Source of the DNA: Pseudomonas alcaligenes
GTDB taxonomy: Bacteria; Pseudomonadota; Gammaproteobacteria; Pseudomonadales; Pseudomonadaceae
Reading direction: 5' to 3'
Length of the DNA: 64,000 nucleotides
Assembly (NCBI RefSeq): GCF_014490745.1
Contig: NZ_LZEU01000001.1
Location: 3,871,501 to 3,935,500 of the forward strand
Below the pieces are notes generated by a model, which was given only the letters and a program-made list of their open reading frames with translations, was not told where the DNA came from and ran no database searches. Each line of letters begins with the position of its first letter. The stretch's first letter is position 1. Shown here piece after piece: positions 36,826-51,397 of the stretch. The translations under genes were made by a program, and so were the position numbers.

Positions 36826-38445
36826 ATGCCTCGTAAATCCTGGCGCGCCGCCCTCGCCACCTATGCCCACCCGGCCGCTCTGGCCCTGCTGCTGCTCGGT
36901 TTTGCCGCCGGCCTGCCGTACATGCTGGTGTTCTCCACCCTGTCGGTGTGGCTGCGCGAAGCCGGCGCCTCGCTGCAGGCCATCGGCTACGCCAGCCTGA
37001 TCGGCCTGGCCTACGCCTTCAAATGGGTCTGGGCACCGATGCTCGACCAGTGGCGCCTGCCGCTGCTTGGCAAGCTCGGCCGGCGCCGCTCCTGGCTGGT
37101 GCTGTCGCAGGCCCTGGTGGCCCTCGGCCTGATCGGCATGGCCCTGTGCGATCCGCAGCAGCATCTGTCCTGGCTGATCGGTGTGGCGGTGGTGGTGGCC
37201 TTCGCCTCGGCCACCCAGGACATCGCGGTGGACGCCTACCGCCTGGAGATCGTCGACGACAACCGCCAGGCCGCCCTCGCCGCCGCCTACATGGCCGGCT
37301 ACCGGGTCGCCGCCCTGCTGGCCACCGCCGGTGCGCTGTATTTCGCCGGCTGGTTCGGTTCGGCCAGCGGCGAATACCAGCACGGCGCCTGGGCCAGCAC
37401 CTACCTGATCTTCGCCATGCTGATGCTGCCGGGGCTGATCACCACCCTGTGGATGCGCGAGCCGGCGGTGCCGCTGAAGACCCAGATCGCCGCCGCGCGC
37501 TACAACCTCTACCACCAGCTGGCCTCGGTGCTGGTGCTGATCGTGCTGCTGATCGCGGTACCGGCGATGTTCACCCAGCTGCTGCGCAGCGACTTCCTGC
37601 TGACCCTGCAGGGCGAGCTGGGCCTGTATGACCTGATCCACGACGACCGCGCCTTCCTGCGCTTCCTGCTCTACGCCATCCTCTCCGCCCTGTGCCTGTC
37701 CGGCATCGGCCGCCGTGGCCTGGCGCCGGTGCTGACCCCGGTCAACGACTTCATCCTGCGCTACCGCTGGCAGGCCCTGCTGCTGCTCGGCCTGATCGCC
37801 ACCTACCGCATGTCAGACACGGTGATGGGGGTGATGGCCAACGTCTTCTACATCGACATGGGCTTCGCCAAGAGCCAGATCGCCAGCGTCAGCAAGCTGT
37901 TCGGCCTGATCATGACCCTGCTCGGCGCGGCCCTCGGCGGCCTGCTGATCGTGCGTTTCGGCATCCTGCCGATCCTCCTGCTGGGCGGTGCCGCTTCGGC
38001 GGCGACCAACCTGCTGTTCGCCACCCTCTCCGGCCTCGGCCCGGTGAGCCTGCCCGACTATGACCACTACACGGTGACCCAGCTGCTGCTGGCCCTCGAC
38101 CCGCACATGCTGATGCTGGTGCTGACCATCACCCTCGACAACCTCAGCTCGGGCCTGGCCACGGCGGCCTTTGTCGCCTATCTGTCGAGCCTGACCAACC
38201 TGAAGTTCTCCGCCACCCAATACGCCCTGCTCAGCTCGATCATGCTGCTGCTGCCGCGCCTGGTCGGCGGCTCGTCCGGGCTGATGGTGGAGAAACTCGG
38301 CTATGGCCAGTTCTTCCTCGCCACCGCCCTGCTCGGTATTCCCACCCTGATCCTGATCGTCGTGCAGTGGAGCCGCGAGCGCCACGCTCCCGAGCAACCC
38401 AACGGCTCGACGCCGCCACCCGGCGCCGAAGCCCAGCAGAAATGA
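36826..38445 (+). CDS. ampG: Muropeptide permease AmpG
   Basis: MFS-type importer of anhydro-muropeptides for peptidoglycan recycling and AmpC signalling. 539 residues, about twelve to fourteen membrane segments. Family segments include LLGFAAGLPYMLVFSTLSVWLRE, IGLAYAFKWVWAPMLDQ and AVDAYRLEIVDDNRQAALAA-type sequence between TM4 and TM5. Ends in a bidirectional terminator shared with convergent yajQ. It should act with the mur genes at the right end of the window. Confidence 0.93.
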   Translation: MPRKSWRAALATYAHPAALALLLLGFAAGLPYMLVFSTLSVWLREAGASLQAIGYASLIGLAYAFKWVWAPMLDQWRLPLLGKLGRRRSWLVLSQALVALGLIGMALCDPQQHLSWLIGVAVVVAFASATQDIAVDAYRLEIVDDNRQAALAAAYMAGYRVAALLATAGALYFAGWFGSASGEYQHGAWASTYLIFAMLMLPGLITTLWMREPAVPLKTQIAAARYNLYHQLASVLVLIVLLIAVPAMFTQLLRSDFLLTLQGELGLYDLIHDDRAFLRFLLYAILSALCLSGIGRRGLAPVLTPVNDFILRYRWQALLLLGLIATYRMSDTVMGVMANVFYIDMGFAKSQIASVSKLFGLIMTLLGAALGGLLIVRFGILPILLLGGAASAATNLLFATLSGLGPVSLPDYDHYTVTQLLLALDPHMLMLVLTITLDNLSSGLATAAFVAYLSSLTNLKFSATQYALLSSIMLLLPRLVGGSSGLMVEKLGYGQFFLATALLGIPTLILIVVQWSRERHAPEQPNGSTPPPGAEAQQK

Positions 38446-38472
38446 AAAAGGCCGGCGAATGCCGGCCTTTTT
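38445..38472. terminator. Bidirectional terminator between ampG and yajQ
   Basis: Stem AAAAAGGCCGGC / GCCGGCCTTTTT with a GAAT loop, starting at the last base of the ampG stop codon. T-runs on both strands serve both genes. Confidence 0.94.
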
Positions 38473-38487
38473 CTGCCTTGCGCGACC

Positions 38488-38967
38488 TCAGTCGCGGAAG
38501 TTGTTGTACTGCAGCGGCATGCCGAATTCCTTGCTGCGCAGAGCCGCGATGGCCTCCTGCAGGTCGTCGCGCTTCTTGCCGGTGACGCGCACCTGCTCGC
38601 CCTGGATGGCGGCCTGCACCTTGAGCTTGGCATCCTTGATGTGAGCGACGATCTTCTTCGCCAGCTCCTTGTCGATGCCCTCGCGGAATTCCACTTCCTG
38701 CTTGACCACCTTGCCGGAGGCATAGGCGTCCTTGACCTCCATGCACTGGGCATCGATCTTGCGCTTGATCAGGGCCATGCGCAGGATTTCCAGCATCTGC
38801 TCGAGCATGAAATCGGCTTCGGCGGTCAAGGTAATGCTCTTGTCCTTGCTCTCGAAGCTGCACTTGCCACGCAGGTCGAAGCGGCGCTCCAGCTCCTTGA
38901 TGGCGTTGTCCACGGCGTTGGTCAGTTCGTGCTTGTCCAGTTCGGACACCACGTCGAACGAAGGCAT
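38488..38967 (-). CDS. yajQ: YajQ-family nucleotide-binding protein
   Basis: 159-residue DUF520 protein that in Xanthomonas/Pseudomonas relatives binds c-di-GMP and affects virulence regulation. The ATG at 38967 gives the canonical [21 protein letters not shown] start. Two ferredoxin-like halves; ends [14 protein letters not shown]. Head-on to ampG and divergent from the response-regulator gene. Confidence 0.95.
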   Translation of the reverse strand: MPSFDVVSELDKHELTNAVDNAIKELERRFDLRGKCSFESKDKSITLTAEADFMLEQMLEILRMALIKRKIDAQCMEVKDAYASGKVVKQEVEFREGIDKELAKKIVAHIKDAKLKVQAAIQGEQVRVTGKKRDDLQEAIAALRSKEFGMPLQYNNFRD

Positions 38968-39120
38968 CGAAGTACTCCAGATAGACGGCGCGATCAGCAT
39001 CACGGACTGTGCGCGCCTGGCTTGACGATAGAAATGGCGCGATCATTATAACCAGTCTGACACATGCTGTTCGGCCAAGTACCGACGGTCATACCGTTTC
39101 CTGCCAGCGAGCCCCTTTCA

Positions 39121-40994
<1,874 letters not shown>

Positions 40995-41039
40995 GCGCGC
41001 GCTACCCTCCTCCCTCCCTATCAGCGGAAACCTGCGCCC

Positions 41040-43061
41040 TTGACCCGTCTGCGCCAGCGTCTCGACAACCTGCCGGTCGGCCGCAAACTGCTCGCCGCCC
41101 TGCTGGTGCTGCTGGCCACCGTGCTGCTGGTGGCCAACCTGGCGTTTATCAGCGCCGCCTACTGGATCTCCCAGGAAAGCGTGGCGCCCCAGGCCCTGCT
41201 CACCCTCGGCCGACTGATCGCCACGCCGGCCCTGAGCCGCCAGGCCCTGGCCTCGCCGCAAGCGGCCCAGGCCCTGCTGCAACAGCTGGACAGCTATGCA
41301 CCGCTGCGCGCCGCCGCCCTCTACGACAGCCACGGCATGCGCCTGGCCGAGCTGCAGCTGGGCGAGCCGCTGCAGCTGCCACTGCGCGCCGAGCTGCTGG
41401 AGAGCTGGCGCCAGGGCGAGTTCCGCAACACCCAGCTGATGCCACTGAGCGTGCCCGGGGTGGCGCCCGGCCACCTGCTGCTGGTCGCCTCCAGCGAGCT
41501 GCCTGGGGCCTTCTACACCGGCACCCTGACTGCCAGCGGAGTGATCCTGGTGATCAGTGTGCTGCTCTGGACGCTGATCGCCCGGCAGATCCGCCGCCTG
41601 ATCACCCGGCCGATTCGCCGCCTGGAAGAGCTGTCGCGCCAGGTCACCCGCGAAGAGAACTATTCGCTGCGCGCCACCCGCGGCAACCAGGACGAAATCG
41701 GCAACCTGGCCGATGCCTTCAACACCATGCTCAGCCGCATGGAGACCCGCGAGCAGCTGCTCAAGCGCGCCCGCGACGACGCCGAATCGGCGTTCGGCCA
41801 GGCCCAGAGCCTGGCCGAGGAAACCCGCCACTCCAACCGCAAGCTGGAGCTGGAAGTGCAGGTGCGCAGCAAGATCGAGAAAAAGCTCACCGGCTTCCAG
41901 AACTACCTCAACAGCATCATCGACTCCATGCCCTCGGCGCTGATCGCCCTCGACCAGGAGTTCTACGTCACCCAATGGAACCAGGAGGCCAGCGCCCTCT
42001 CCGGCACCCACCTGGACGAAGCACTGAACCAGCCGGTGTTCCTCGCCTTCCCCTCGCTCAAGCCCTACCTGCCGCAGCTCAAGCGCACGGCCGAGCAGCA
42101 CAAGGTGGAGAAGATCGAGCGGGTGACCTGGGCCCGCGGCGAAGAGATGCACCACTACGAGCTGACCTTCTACCCGCTGATGGGCATCGGCGGGCGCGGC
42201 GCGGTGATCCGCATCGACGACATCACCCAGCGCCTGTCACTGGAAGACATGATGGTGCAGTCGGAGAAGATGCTCTCGGTCGGCGGCCTGGCCGCCGGCA
42301 TGGCCCACGAGATCAATAACCCGCTGGGCGCCATCCTGCACAACGTGCAGAACATCCGCCGGCGCCTGTCGCCGGAGCTGGCGAAGAACCAGGATCAGGC
42401 GGTAGAGGTCGGCATCGCCCTCGACGACGTCACCGCCTACCTGCAGGCCCGTGAGATTCCCCAGCTGCTCGACGGCATCGCCCAGGCAGGCTCGCGGGCA
42501 GCCAAGATCGTCAGCCACATGCTCGCCTTCAGCCGGCGCAGCAACCGGCAGATGGCGCCCTGTCAGCTGCCGGCGCTGATCGACCAGGCGGTGGAGATCG
42601 CCGGCAACGACTTCGACCTGGCCGACGGCTTCGACTTCCGCACCCTGCTCATCGAGCGCGAGTTCGATGAGCAGCTGGGCGCCGTACCGGCCACCGCCAA
42701 CGAGCTGGAACAGGTGCTGCTCAACCTGCTGAAGAACGCCGCCCAGGCCATTCACCTGCGCGACGACGAGGACGAGCCGGGGCGCATCGTCCTGCGCACC
42801 CGGCTCAACCCGCCTTGGGCGGAGATCCAGGTGGAAGACAACGGCATCGGCATGCCGGAGAACGTGCGCAAACGCATCTTCGAGCCGTTCTTCACCACCA
42901 AGGAGGTCGGCCAGGGCACCGGCCTGGGCCTGTCAGTGTCGTACTTCATCGTCACCAACAACCACAAGGGGCAGATGGAAGTGCACTCCACGCCCGGCCA
43001 GGGCACCTGCTTCACCCTGCGCCTGCCCCTGGTCTCCGCCACCGACACCGCGAGCCACTGA
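41040..43061 (+). CDS. Membrane sensor histidine kinase (PAS, HisKA)
   Basis: 673 residues. Begins at TTG 41040 (GCGGAAA upstream), two membrane segments (about 18-42 and 160-182) flank a periplasmic domain, then HAMP, a coiled coil (about 225-290), PAS-like domain (about 290-400), HisKA with His423 in AAGMAHEINNPLGAI, and an ATPase domain with NAAQAIHL, EDNGIGMPE and GTGLGLSVSYFIV. ATG alternatives would lose the first membrane helix. Gap to panE is 45 bp and to the next gene 2 bp. Probably partner to the upstream response regulator. Confidence 0.88.
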   Translation: MTRLRQRLDNLPVGRKLLAALLVLLATVLLVANLAFISAAYWISQESVAPQALLTLGRLIATPALSRQALASPQAAQALLQQLDSYAPLRAAALYDSHGMRLAELQLGEPLQLPLRAELLESWRQGEFRNTQLMPLSVPGVAPGHLLLVASSELPGAFYTGTLTASGVILVISVLLWTLIARQIRRLITRPIRRLEELSRQVTREENYSLRATRGNQDEIGNLADAFNTMLSRMETREQLLKRARDDAESAFGQAQSLAEETRHSNRKLELEVQVRSKIEKKLTGFQNYLNSIIDSMPSALIALDQEFYVTQWNQEASALSGTHLDEALNQPVFLAFPSLKPYLPQLKRTAEQHKVEKIERVTWARGEEMHHYELTFYPLMGIGGRGAVIRIDDITQRLSLEDMMVQSEKMLSVGGLAAGMAHEINNPLGAILHNVQNIRRRLSPELAKNQDQAVEVGIALDDVTAYLQAREIPQLLDGIAQAGSRAAKIVSHMLAFSRRSNRQMAPCQLPALIDQAVEIAGNDFDLADGFDFRTLLIEREFDEQLGAVPATANELEQVLLNLLKNAAQAIHLRDDEDEPGRIVLRTRLNPPWAEIQVEDNGIGMPENVRKRIFEPFFTTKEVGQGTGLGLSVSYFIVTNNHKGQMEVHSTPGQGTCFTLRLPLVSATDTASH

Positions 43062-43063
43062 AC

Positions 43064-43645
43064 ATGGGTTACCGACTGAGCAAGATCTACACGAAGACCG
43101 GCGACCAGGGCGAAACCGGCCTGGCCGACGGCCGCCGGGTGGCCAAGGATCATCCGCGGGTGGAAGCCATGGGCGAGCTGGACAGCCTCAACAGTCAGCT
43201 CGGCCTGCTCCTCGCCGAACTGGCCGAGCAGCAGCTGCTACACCCCGGCCTGGGCGAGCTGAGCGAAGTGCTCACACCCTGCCAGCACCGCCTGTTCGAC
43301 CTCGGTGGCGAGCTGGCCATGCCGGCCTACCAGGCCCTGGAGGAAAGCGAAGTGCAGCGCCTGGAAGCGGCCATCGACCGCTGGAACGAGGAGCTGGGGC
43401 CGCTGCAGAACTTCATCCTGCCCGCCGGCTCGCGCCTGATCGCCCTGGCCCATGTCTGCCGCAGCCAGGCACGCAGCGCCGAACGCCGCTGCCAGCAGCT
43501 CAACGCCCTGGAGCCGCTGCGCAGCGTCGGCATGGCCTACGTCAATCGCCTGTCCGACCTGCTGTTCGTCGCCGCCCGCCTGATTGCCCGCCGTCAGGGC
43601 ATCGCCGAAGTGCTCTGGCAGGCGGCAGCGCAACCCGCGTCCTGA
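43064..43645 (+). CDS. Cob(I)alamin adenosyltransferase, PduO type
   Basis: 193 residues; ATP:cob(I)alamin adenosyltransferase with the PduO/MMAB N-terminus YTKTGDQGETGLADG, ATP-contact region VEAMGELDSLNSQLG, and RSQARSAERRCQQL plus YVNRLSDLLFVAAR near the C-terminus. Starts 2 bp after the sensor kinase stop, so it is co-transcribed, without an evident functional link. Confidence 0.93.
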   Translation: MGYRLSKIYTKTGDQGETGLADGRRVAKDHPRVEAMGELDSLNSQLGLLLAELAEQQLLHPGLGELSEVLTPCQHRLFDLGGELAMPAYQALEESEVQRLEAAIDRWNEELGPLQNFILPAGSRLIALAHVCRSQARSAERRCQQLNALEPLRSVGMAYVNRLSDLLFVAARLIARRQGIAEVLWQAAAQPAS

Positions 43646-43667
43646 ACCCCACCGCGCCGGTCTGCAC

Positions 43668-44609
43668 TTACACCGGCCAAAAGGCACGGATACCGGCCAC
43701 ACCCTGAGCGCCGGCCTGCCAGGCGCGCTGACGATCCTCGGGGCCCACCCCGCCGAGCAGGTAGGCCGGCTTGTTGAAGCCGCGGAGCAGCTCACTCACC
43801 GCCGGCCAGCCCAGCGGCACGGCCTCCGGATGGGTCTGGGTGACCTGTACCGGCGACAGGGTGACGAAGTCCACGCCCATGCGGGTGGCCAGGGCCAGCT
43901 CCTCGGCGCCATGGCAGGACGCCGCCAGCCAGCGCTGGCCGGGGAACGGCCGGCCATTCTCGGCATACTTGTGCAGTTGCTCGGCGGTCAGGTGCCAGCC
44001 GGCGGCGGGGAAATCGCCCAGCCACTCCAGCGGGCCCTTGAGCATCAGCTGCGCCTTGCCGGCGCACAGCCCCTGGATATCCAGGGCCAGGTCGCGGTAC
44101 TGGGCATCGAACATGTTCGGCGCGCGCAGCTGGATCAGGCGGATACCGGCGGCCACCGCGGCGCGCACGCCACGCAGCAGCTCACCCGGCTCCAGGCCAT
44201 CGGGGGTAATCAGGTAGCACTCGGGCAGGCGCGCGGCCGCCACTATCGGCTGGTTGGCCGCGGGGAACTCATAGTCGAGCAGCTCGCGTTCGCTGACCCA
44301 GGCCAGCGGCTGGCCCTCGGCGCCATGGGGTTCGCCGGTGAAAGCCGAGACTTCCCAGACATCCAGCAGCACCTGCTTGTCGGCATAGTCGTGCTGCACC
44401 TGGATCAGCGGCCGAGCACTGCGCACCTGGATGCCCAGCTCCTCCTCCAGCTCGCGGGCCAGGGCGGCCTCCACCGCCTCGCCGGCCTCGACCTTGCCGC
44501 CGGGGAATTCCCACAGGCCGCCCTGGTGCTGCTCATCCGCGCGCCGGGCGATCAGGATGCGACCGTCGGCGCCGCGGATCACCGCGGCTGCCACGTGTAC
44601 CCGTTTCAT
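43668..44609 (-). CDS. Nudix hydrolase fused to ThiE-like domain
   Basis: 313 residues. The N-terminal part is a MutT-type Nudix domain with the box GGKVEAGEAVEAALARELEEELGI-type Glu cluster (about 38-60), predicted to clear oxidised nucleotides. The C-terminal half (about 130-313) is a thiamine-phosphate-synthase-fold domain with RLIQLRAPNMF and LGGVGPEDRQRAW; the pyrophosphate-site residues are partly changed, so a real ThiE activity is doubtful. It follows the GST gene with an ATGA overlap. Convergent with the adenosyltransferase gene. Confidence 0.88.
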   Translation of the reverse strand: MKRVHVAAAVIRGADGRILIARRADEQHQGGLWEFPGGKVEAGEAVEAALARELEEELGIQVRSARPLIQVQHDYADKQVLLDVWEVSAFTGEPHGAEGQPLAWVSERELLDYEFPAANQPIVAAARLPECYLITPDGLEPGELLRGVRAAVAAGIRLIQLRAPNMFDAQYRDLALDIQGLCAGKAQLMLKGPLEWLGDFPAAGWHLTAEQLHKYAENGRPFPGQRWLAASCHGAEELALATRMGVDFVTLSPVQVTQTHPEAVPLGWPAVSELLRGFNKPAYLLGGVGPEDRQRAWQAGAQGVAGIRAFWPV

Positions 44610-45244
44610 GCATTGTTCTCCGTTTCCTGCAGGCCGGCGCGATACCACCGCTGGAATGCCGGCCACTGATAGATGGTGTTCACATAGCTCTCGGCCTCGG
44701 CCGACAGCGCCACCTGGTAGCTGCGCAGGCGCGCCGCCACCGGGGCGAAGAAGGCGTCGGCGATGCTGGCATGGCCGAACAGGAAGGGGCCGTCCTGGCC
44801 GAAGCGCTGGCGGCACTCCTGCCACAGGGCGCAGATCCGTGCGATGTCCGCCGCGGCCTCGGCCGGCAGCTCGGCCAGCGCCTGGTTGCGCCGCAGGTTC
44901 ATCGGCAGGTGGCTGCGCAGGGGCACGAAGCCACTGTGCATCTCCGCGCAGACCGAACGGGCAAAGGCCCGCGCCGCCGTGCCGCGGGGCCACAGATGGG
45001 CCTCGGGGAAGCGCTCGGCGAGGTATTCGGCAATCGCCAGGGAGTCCCAGATGATGCCGTCTTCGCACTTGAGCACCGGCACCTTGCCGGTCGGCGAATG
45101 CTCCAGCAGGCGCCGACGGCTGTCGGCACCGTAGAGCGACACCAATTGCTCCTCGTAGGGTGCGCCCGTCAGCTCCAGGGCCAACCAGGCACGCAGCGAC
45201 CAGGAAGAAAAGTTCTTGTTGCCGATAACCAGAGTCAGGGACAT
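44606..45244 (-). CDS. Glutathione S-transferase family protein
   Basis: 212 residues. N-terminal thioredoxin fold with GNKNFSSWSLRAWLAL and PTGKVPVLKCEDGIIWDSLAIAEYLAE, a C-terminal helical domain including FLFGHASIADAFFAPVAARL. Resembles YfcF-type GSTs. Overlaps the following Nudix gene by 4 bp. A 15-bp perfect palindrome lies 65 bp upstream of its start. Confidence 0.9.
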   Translation of the reverse strand: MSLTLVIGNKNFSSWSLRAWLALELTGAPYEEQLVSLYGADSRRRLLEHSPTGKVPVLKCEDGIIWDSLAIAEYLAERFPEAHLWPRGTAARAFARSVCAEMHSGFVPLRSHLPMNLRRNQALAELPAEAAADIARICALWQECRQRFGQDGPFLFGHASIADAFFAPVAARLRSYQVALSAEAESYVNTIYQWPAFQRWYRAGLQETENNA

Positions 45245-45308
45245 GGGTTCGCTCCGTGCTGAGTAGGGGGTTCACCCGACCTTAAAAGCGCCTCCCGCAG
45301 ATAGCAAA

Positions 45309-45342
45309 TTCCCGGTATTCATGGGGTCATGAATACCGGGAA
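45309..45342. repeat. 15-bp palindrome upstream of the GST gene
   Basis: Perfect inverted arms TTCCCGGTATTCATG / CATGAATACCGGGAA around GGGT. No T-run follows on either strand. It sits between argJ and the GST gene, close to the latter; operator, RNA hairpin or mobile-element remnant remain possible. Confidence 0.7.
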
Positions 45343-45362
45343 TGCAAGTACGCCAGGATCTC

Positions 45363-45530
45363 GCGAGCTAGAGATAAACGGTGGCGCCACGACCAGCGGG
45401 AGTAACAGCCGAAGGCTGGCCCGGAGGGCAAGCGTCAGCGCGTCAAGTGGCCGAGGAAGCGGAGTTTACGATTGTAAATGAGCATTCCGAGGCCGCTTTC
45501 AACGCCGTTTAGCCGACGCGCAGCAGATCG
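45363..45530. repeat. Dispersed hairpin repeat, copy B
   Basis: Second copy of the 29585-29694 element, in the same orientation relative to the upstream minus-strand gene and ending 3 bp from the argJ stop. Compared with copy A, about 70 extra bases lie between the GCGAGCT block and the hairpin. The hairpin (45445-45498) keeps the shape of copy A with changed bases: AAGTGGCC/GGCCGCTT outer stem, GA/AG mismatch, GGAA/TTCC inner stem and GTTTAC/GTAAAT closed by GATT. Confidence 0.83.
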
Positions 45531-45533
45531 TGG

Positions 45534-46751
45534 TCAGGTGCGGTATTCCGCGTTGATCTTCACGTACTCATGAGACAGGTCGGTAGTCCAGATGGTTTCG
45601 CTGCAGTTGCCGCGACCCAGCTCGATGCGGATACCGATTTCCTCGCGGGCCATCACCGCCGCGCCCTGCGCCTCGGTGTAGCTGGCGGCGCGACCGCCCT
45701 GGCTGGCAATGCACACCTCACCGAGGAACACGTCGATCTTGCTCACATCCAGTTGCGGTACGCCGGCATAGCCGACGGCGGCGAGAATGCGCCCCCAGTT
45801 GGGGTCGGAGGCGAACAGCGCGGTCTTGATCAGCGGCGAGTGGGCCACGGCGTAGGCCACGTCCAGGCACTCCTGATGAGTCCCACCGCCGTTGACCTGC
45901 ACGGTGACGAACTTGGTCGCGCCTTCGCCGTCACGGACGATGGCCTGGGCCACTTCCATGAACACTTCGAGTACCGCCTGCTTGAGCTTGGCGAACAGCT
46001 CGCCAGAGGCGGAGGTGATCTCCGGCAGGGCCGCCCGGCCGGTGGCGATCAGCATGCAGCAGTCGTTGGTCGAGGTATCGCCGTCGATGGTGATGCGGTT
46101 GAACGACTTGTTCGCCGCGTCACGCACCAGATCCTGCAGCACCTCGCGGGCAACCTTCGCATCCGTGGCGATATAGCCGAGCATGGTCGCCATGTTCGGC
46201 CGGATCATCCCGGCGCCCTTGCTGATGCCGGTCACGGTGACGGTCACGCCATCGTGCTGGAACTGACGGCTGGCACCCTTGGGCAGGGTGTCGGTGGTCA
46301 TGATGCCGGTGGCGGCTTCGGCCCAGTGGTTCTCATCCAGGTCGTCGAGGGCGGCCTGCAGGGCACCTTCGATCTTCTCTACCGGCAGTGGCTCGCCGAT
46401 CACCCCGGTGGAGAACGGCAGCACGGCCTCGGCGGCCACACCGGTCAGCGCGGCCAGGGCGGCGCAGGTGCGGCGGGCATTGCTCAGGCCATCCGGGCCG
46501 GTACCGGCGTTGGCGTTGCCGGTGTTGGTCAGCAGGTAGCGCACGTCACCCTGCATGCGTTCGCGGGTAACCAGTACCGGCGCCGCGCAGAAGGCGTTGG
46601 TGGTGGTCACGCCGGCCACGCGCGAACCTTCGGCGCAGCGCATCACCACTACATCCTTGCGCCCCGGGCGCTTGATGCCGGCAGAAGAAATGCCGAGTTC
46701 GAAACCGGGAACCGGGTGCAGGACAGGCAGGGGACCAAGACCAACAGCCAT
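45534..46751 (-). CDS. argJ: Bifunctional ornithine acetyltransferase / N-acetylglutamate synthase ArgJ
   Basis: Transfers acetyl groups from N-acetylornithine to glutamate in arginine synthesis. The ATG at 46751 gives 405 residues (MAVGLGPLP) with AAGGAG upstream; the ATG at 46769 would place that ribosome site inside the gene. The self-cleavage site ATMLGY with the nucleophilic Thr is visible, as are NAFCAAPV and GGRAASYTE. Followed by repeat copy B. Confidence 0.95.
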   Translation of the reverse strand: MAVGLGPLPVLHPVPGFELGISSAGIKRPGRKDVVVMRCAEGSRVAGVTTTNAFCAAPVLVTRERMQGDVRYLLTNTGNANAGTGPDGLSNARRTCAALAALTGVAAEAVLPFSTGVIGEPLPVEKIEGALQAALDDLDENHWAEAATGIMTTDTLPKGASRQFQHDGVTVTVTGISKGAGMIRPNMATMLGYIATDAKVAREVLQDLVRDAANKSFNRITIDGDTSTNDCCMLIATGRAALPEITSASGELFAKLKQAVLEVFMEVAQAIVRDGEGATKFVTVQVNGGGTHQECLDVAYAVAHSPLIKTALFASDPNWGRILAAVGYAGVPQLDVSKIDVFLGEVCIASQGGRAASYTEAQGAAVMAREEIGIRIELGRGNCSETIWTTDLSHEYVKINAEYRT

Positions 46752-46803
46752 GTGGGGACGCTCCTTCATCAGCAGTACGAAGCCGCGCGGGCGGCAAAGG
46801 TGG

Positions 46804-46839
46804 AAAAACGCCGCGAGCGGCAGAGCCGGTCGCGGCGTT
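46804..46839 (-). terminator. Terminator of secA
   Basis: On the minus strand, AACGCCGCGA pairs with TCGCGGCGTT (with further loop pairing CCGG/GCGG) and is followed by TTTTT, 26 bp after the secA stop. Confidence 0.85.
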
Positions 46840-46864
46840 GTTTATATAGCAGGCCTGGCGCGGA

Positions 46865-49600
<2,736 letters not shown>

Positions 49601-49848
49601 ATCGGCAGATTCTTCCACTAATGGGGATGATGGGTGGCGTAGAACGCGCGCCCTGCAGCCGGCGTGGCTGCGTGCGAAGGGGGCATTCTACCCGGAAACG
49701 TCGGCGATGAAAGCGCATCCTGCCCTGTTCCCCGGCGGAGCGAATTCATCGGCCAGCGGCTAGCAACTTCATCTATATGGGGATGCTGGCCAACAGCTGC
49801 AAGCCCGGTTTGCTAACATGCCGGATTATCGTTGCAGATTTGCCAACC

Positions 49849-50304
49849 ATGACCTTTCGCCCCCTGCCGGCCAAGGCTCCCGCCGCCCTGCTGCGCGAAG
49901 CCAAACCTCTTCAGGCCATGCTTGCCCAGGCCCAGCGCCTGGCGCACCTGCAGACATTGGTAGATGCCCAGCTGGAAGCGGCGGCACGCGAGCACTGCCT
50001 GGTCGCCAGCTGGCGCGACGGCTGCCTGCTGCTGCTGACCAGCAATGGCCACTGGGCCACCCGCCTGCACTATCAGCAACGCCGCCTGCAGCGCCAGCTG
50101 CAAGGGCTGCCGGAATTCGCCGGGCTGCACAAAGTACAGATCAAGGTGCGCCCGCCGACCGGCCAGGTCGAGCATGTCGGGCGCACGGCAGAACTCTCCG
50201 AAGCGGCAGCAGAAAGCCTGCACAGCGCCGCCGAAGGCATCAGCGATCCCAAGCTGCGCGCCGCCCTGGAACGCCTGGCGAGCAAGGCCAAGCCAGCCGA
50301 ATAG
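49849..50304 (+). CDS. dciA: DciA (DUF721) replicative helicase loader
   Basis: 151 residues; DUF721 family, now known as DciA, which loads DnaB in bacteria lacking DnaC. The ATG at 49849 gives MTFRPLPAKAPAALLRE; longer starts are not family-like. Central HCLVASWRDGCLLLLTSNGHWATRLHY is the KH-like core. Lies between divergent secA and convergent lpxC. Confidence 0.88.
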   Translation: MTFRPLPAKAPAALLREAKPLQAMLAQAQRLAHLQTLVDAQLEAAAREHCLVASWRDGCLLLLTSNGHWATRLHYQQRRLQRQLQGLPEFAGLHKVQIKVRPPTGQVEHVGRTAELSEAAAESLHSAAEGISDPKLRAALERLASKAKPAE

Positions 50305-50320
50305 ACAAAACGCGGACAAG

Positions 50321-50344
50321 AAAAAGGCCACCCGAGGGTGGCCT
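50321..50344 (-). terminator. Terminator of lpxC
   Basis: GGCCACCC / GGGTGGCC with a GA (TC) loop; the minus strand continues in TTTTT. It lies 30 bp beyond the lpxC stop. Confidence 0.85.
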
Positions 50345-50373
50345 AATAAATACAACTATAAGGAGGGTCTTGC

Positions 50374-51321
<948 letters not shown>

Positions 51322-51397
51322 TCAACAATGGGCGGCGATGATAGCAGAACCGCCCTTTGCTGAACACCAATCGCCAGCATACTCCTGATAAATTTCA

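Noticed and set aside
45361..45533. Small gene between argJ and the GST gene
   Set aside because: No open frame with a ribosome site; the sequence is explained by repeat copy B and the palindrome.
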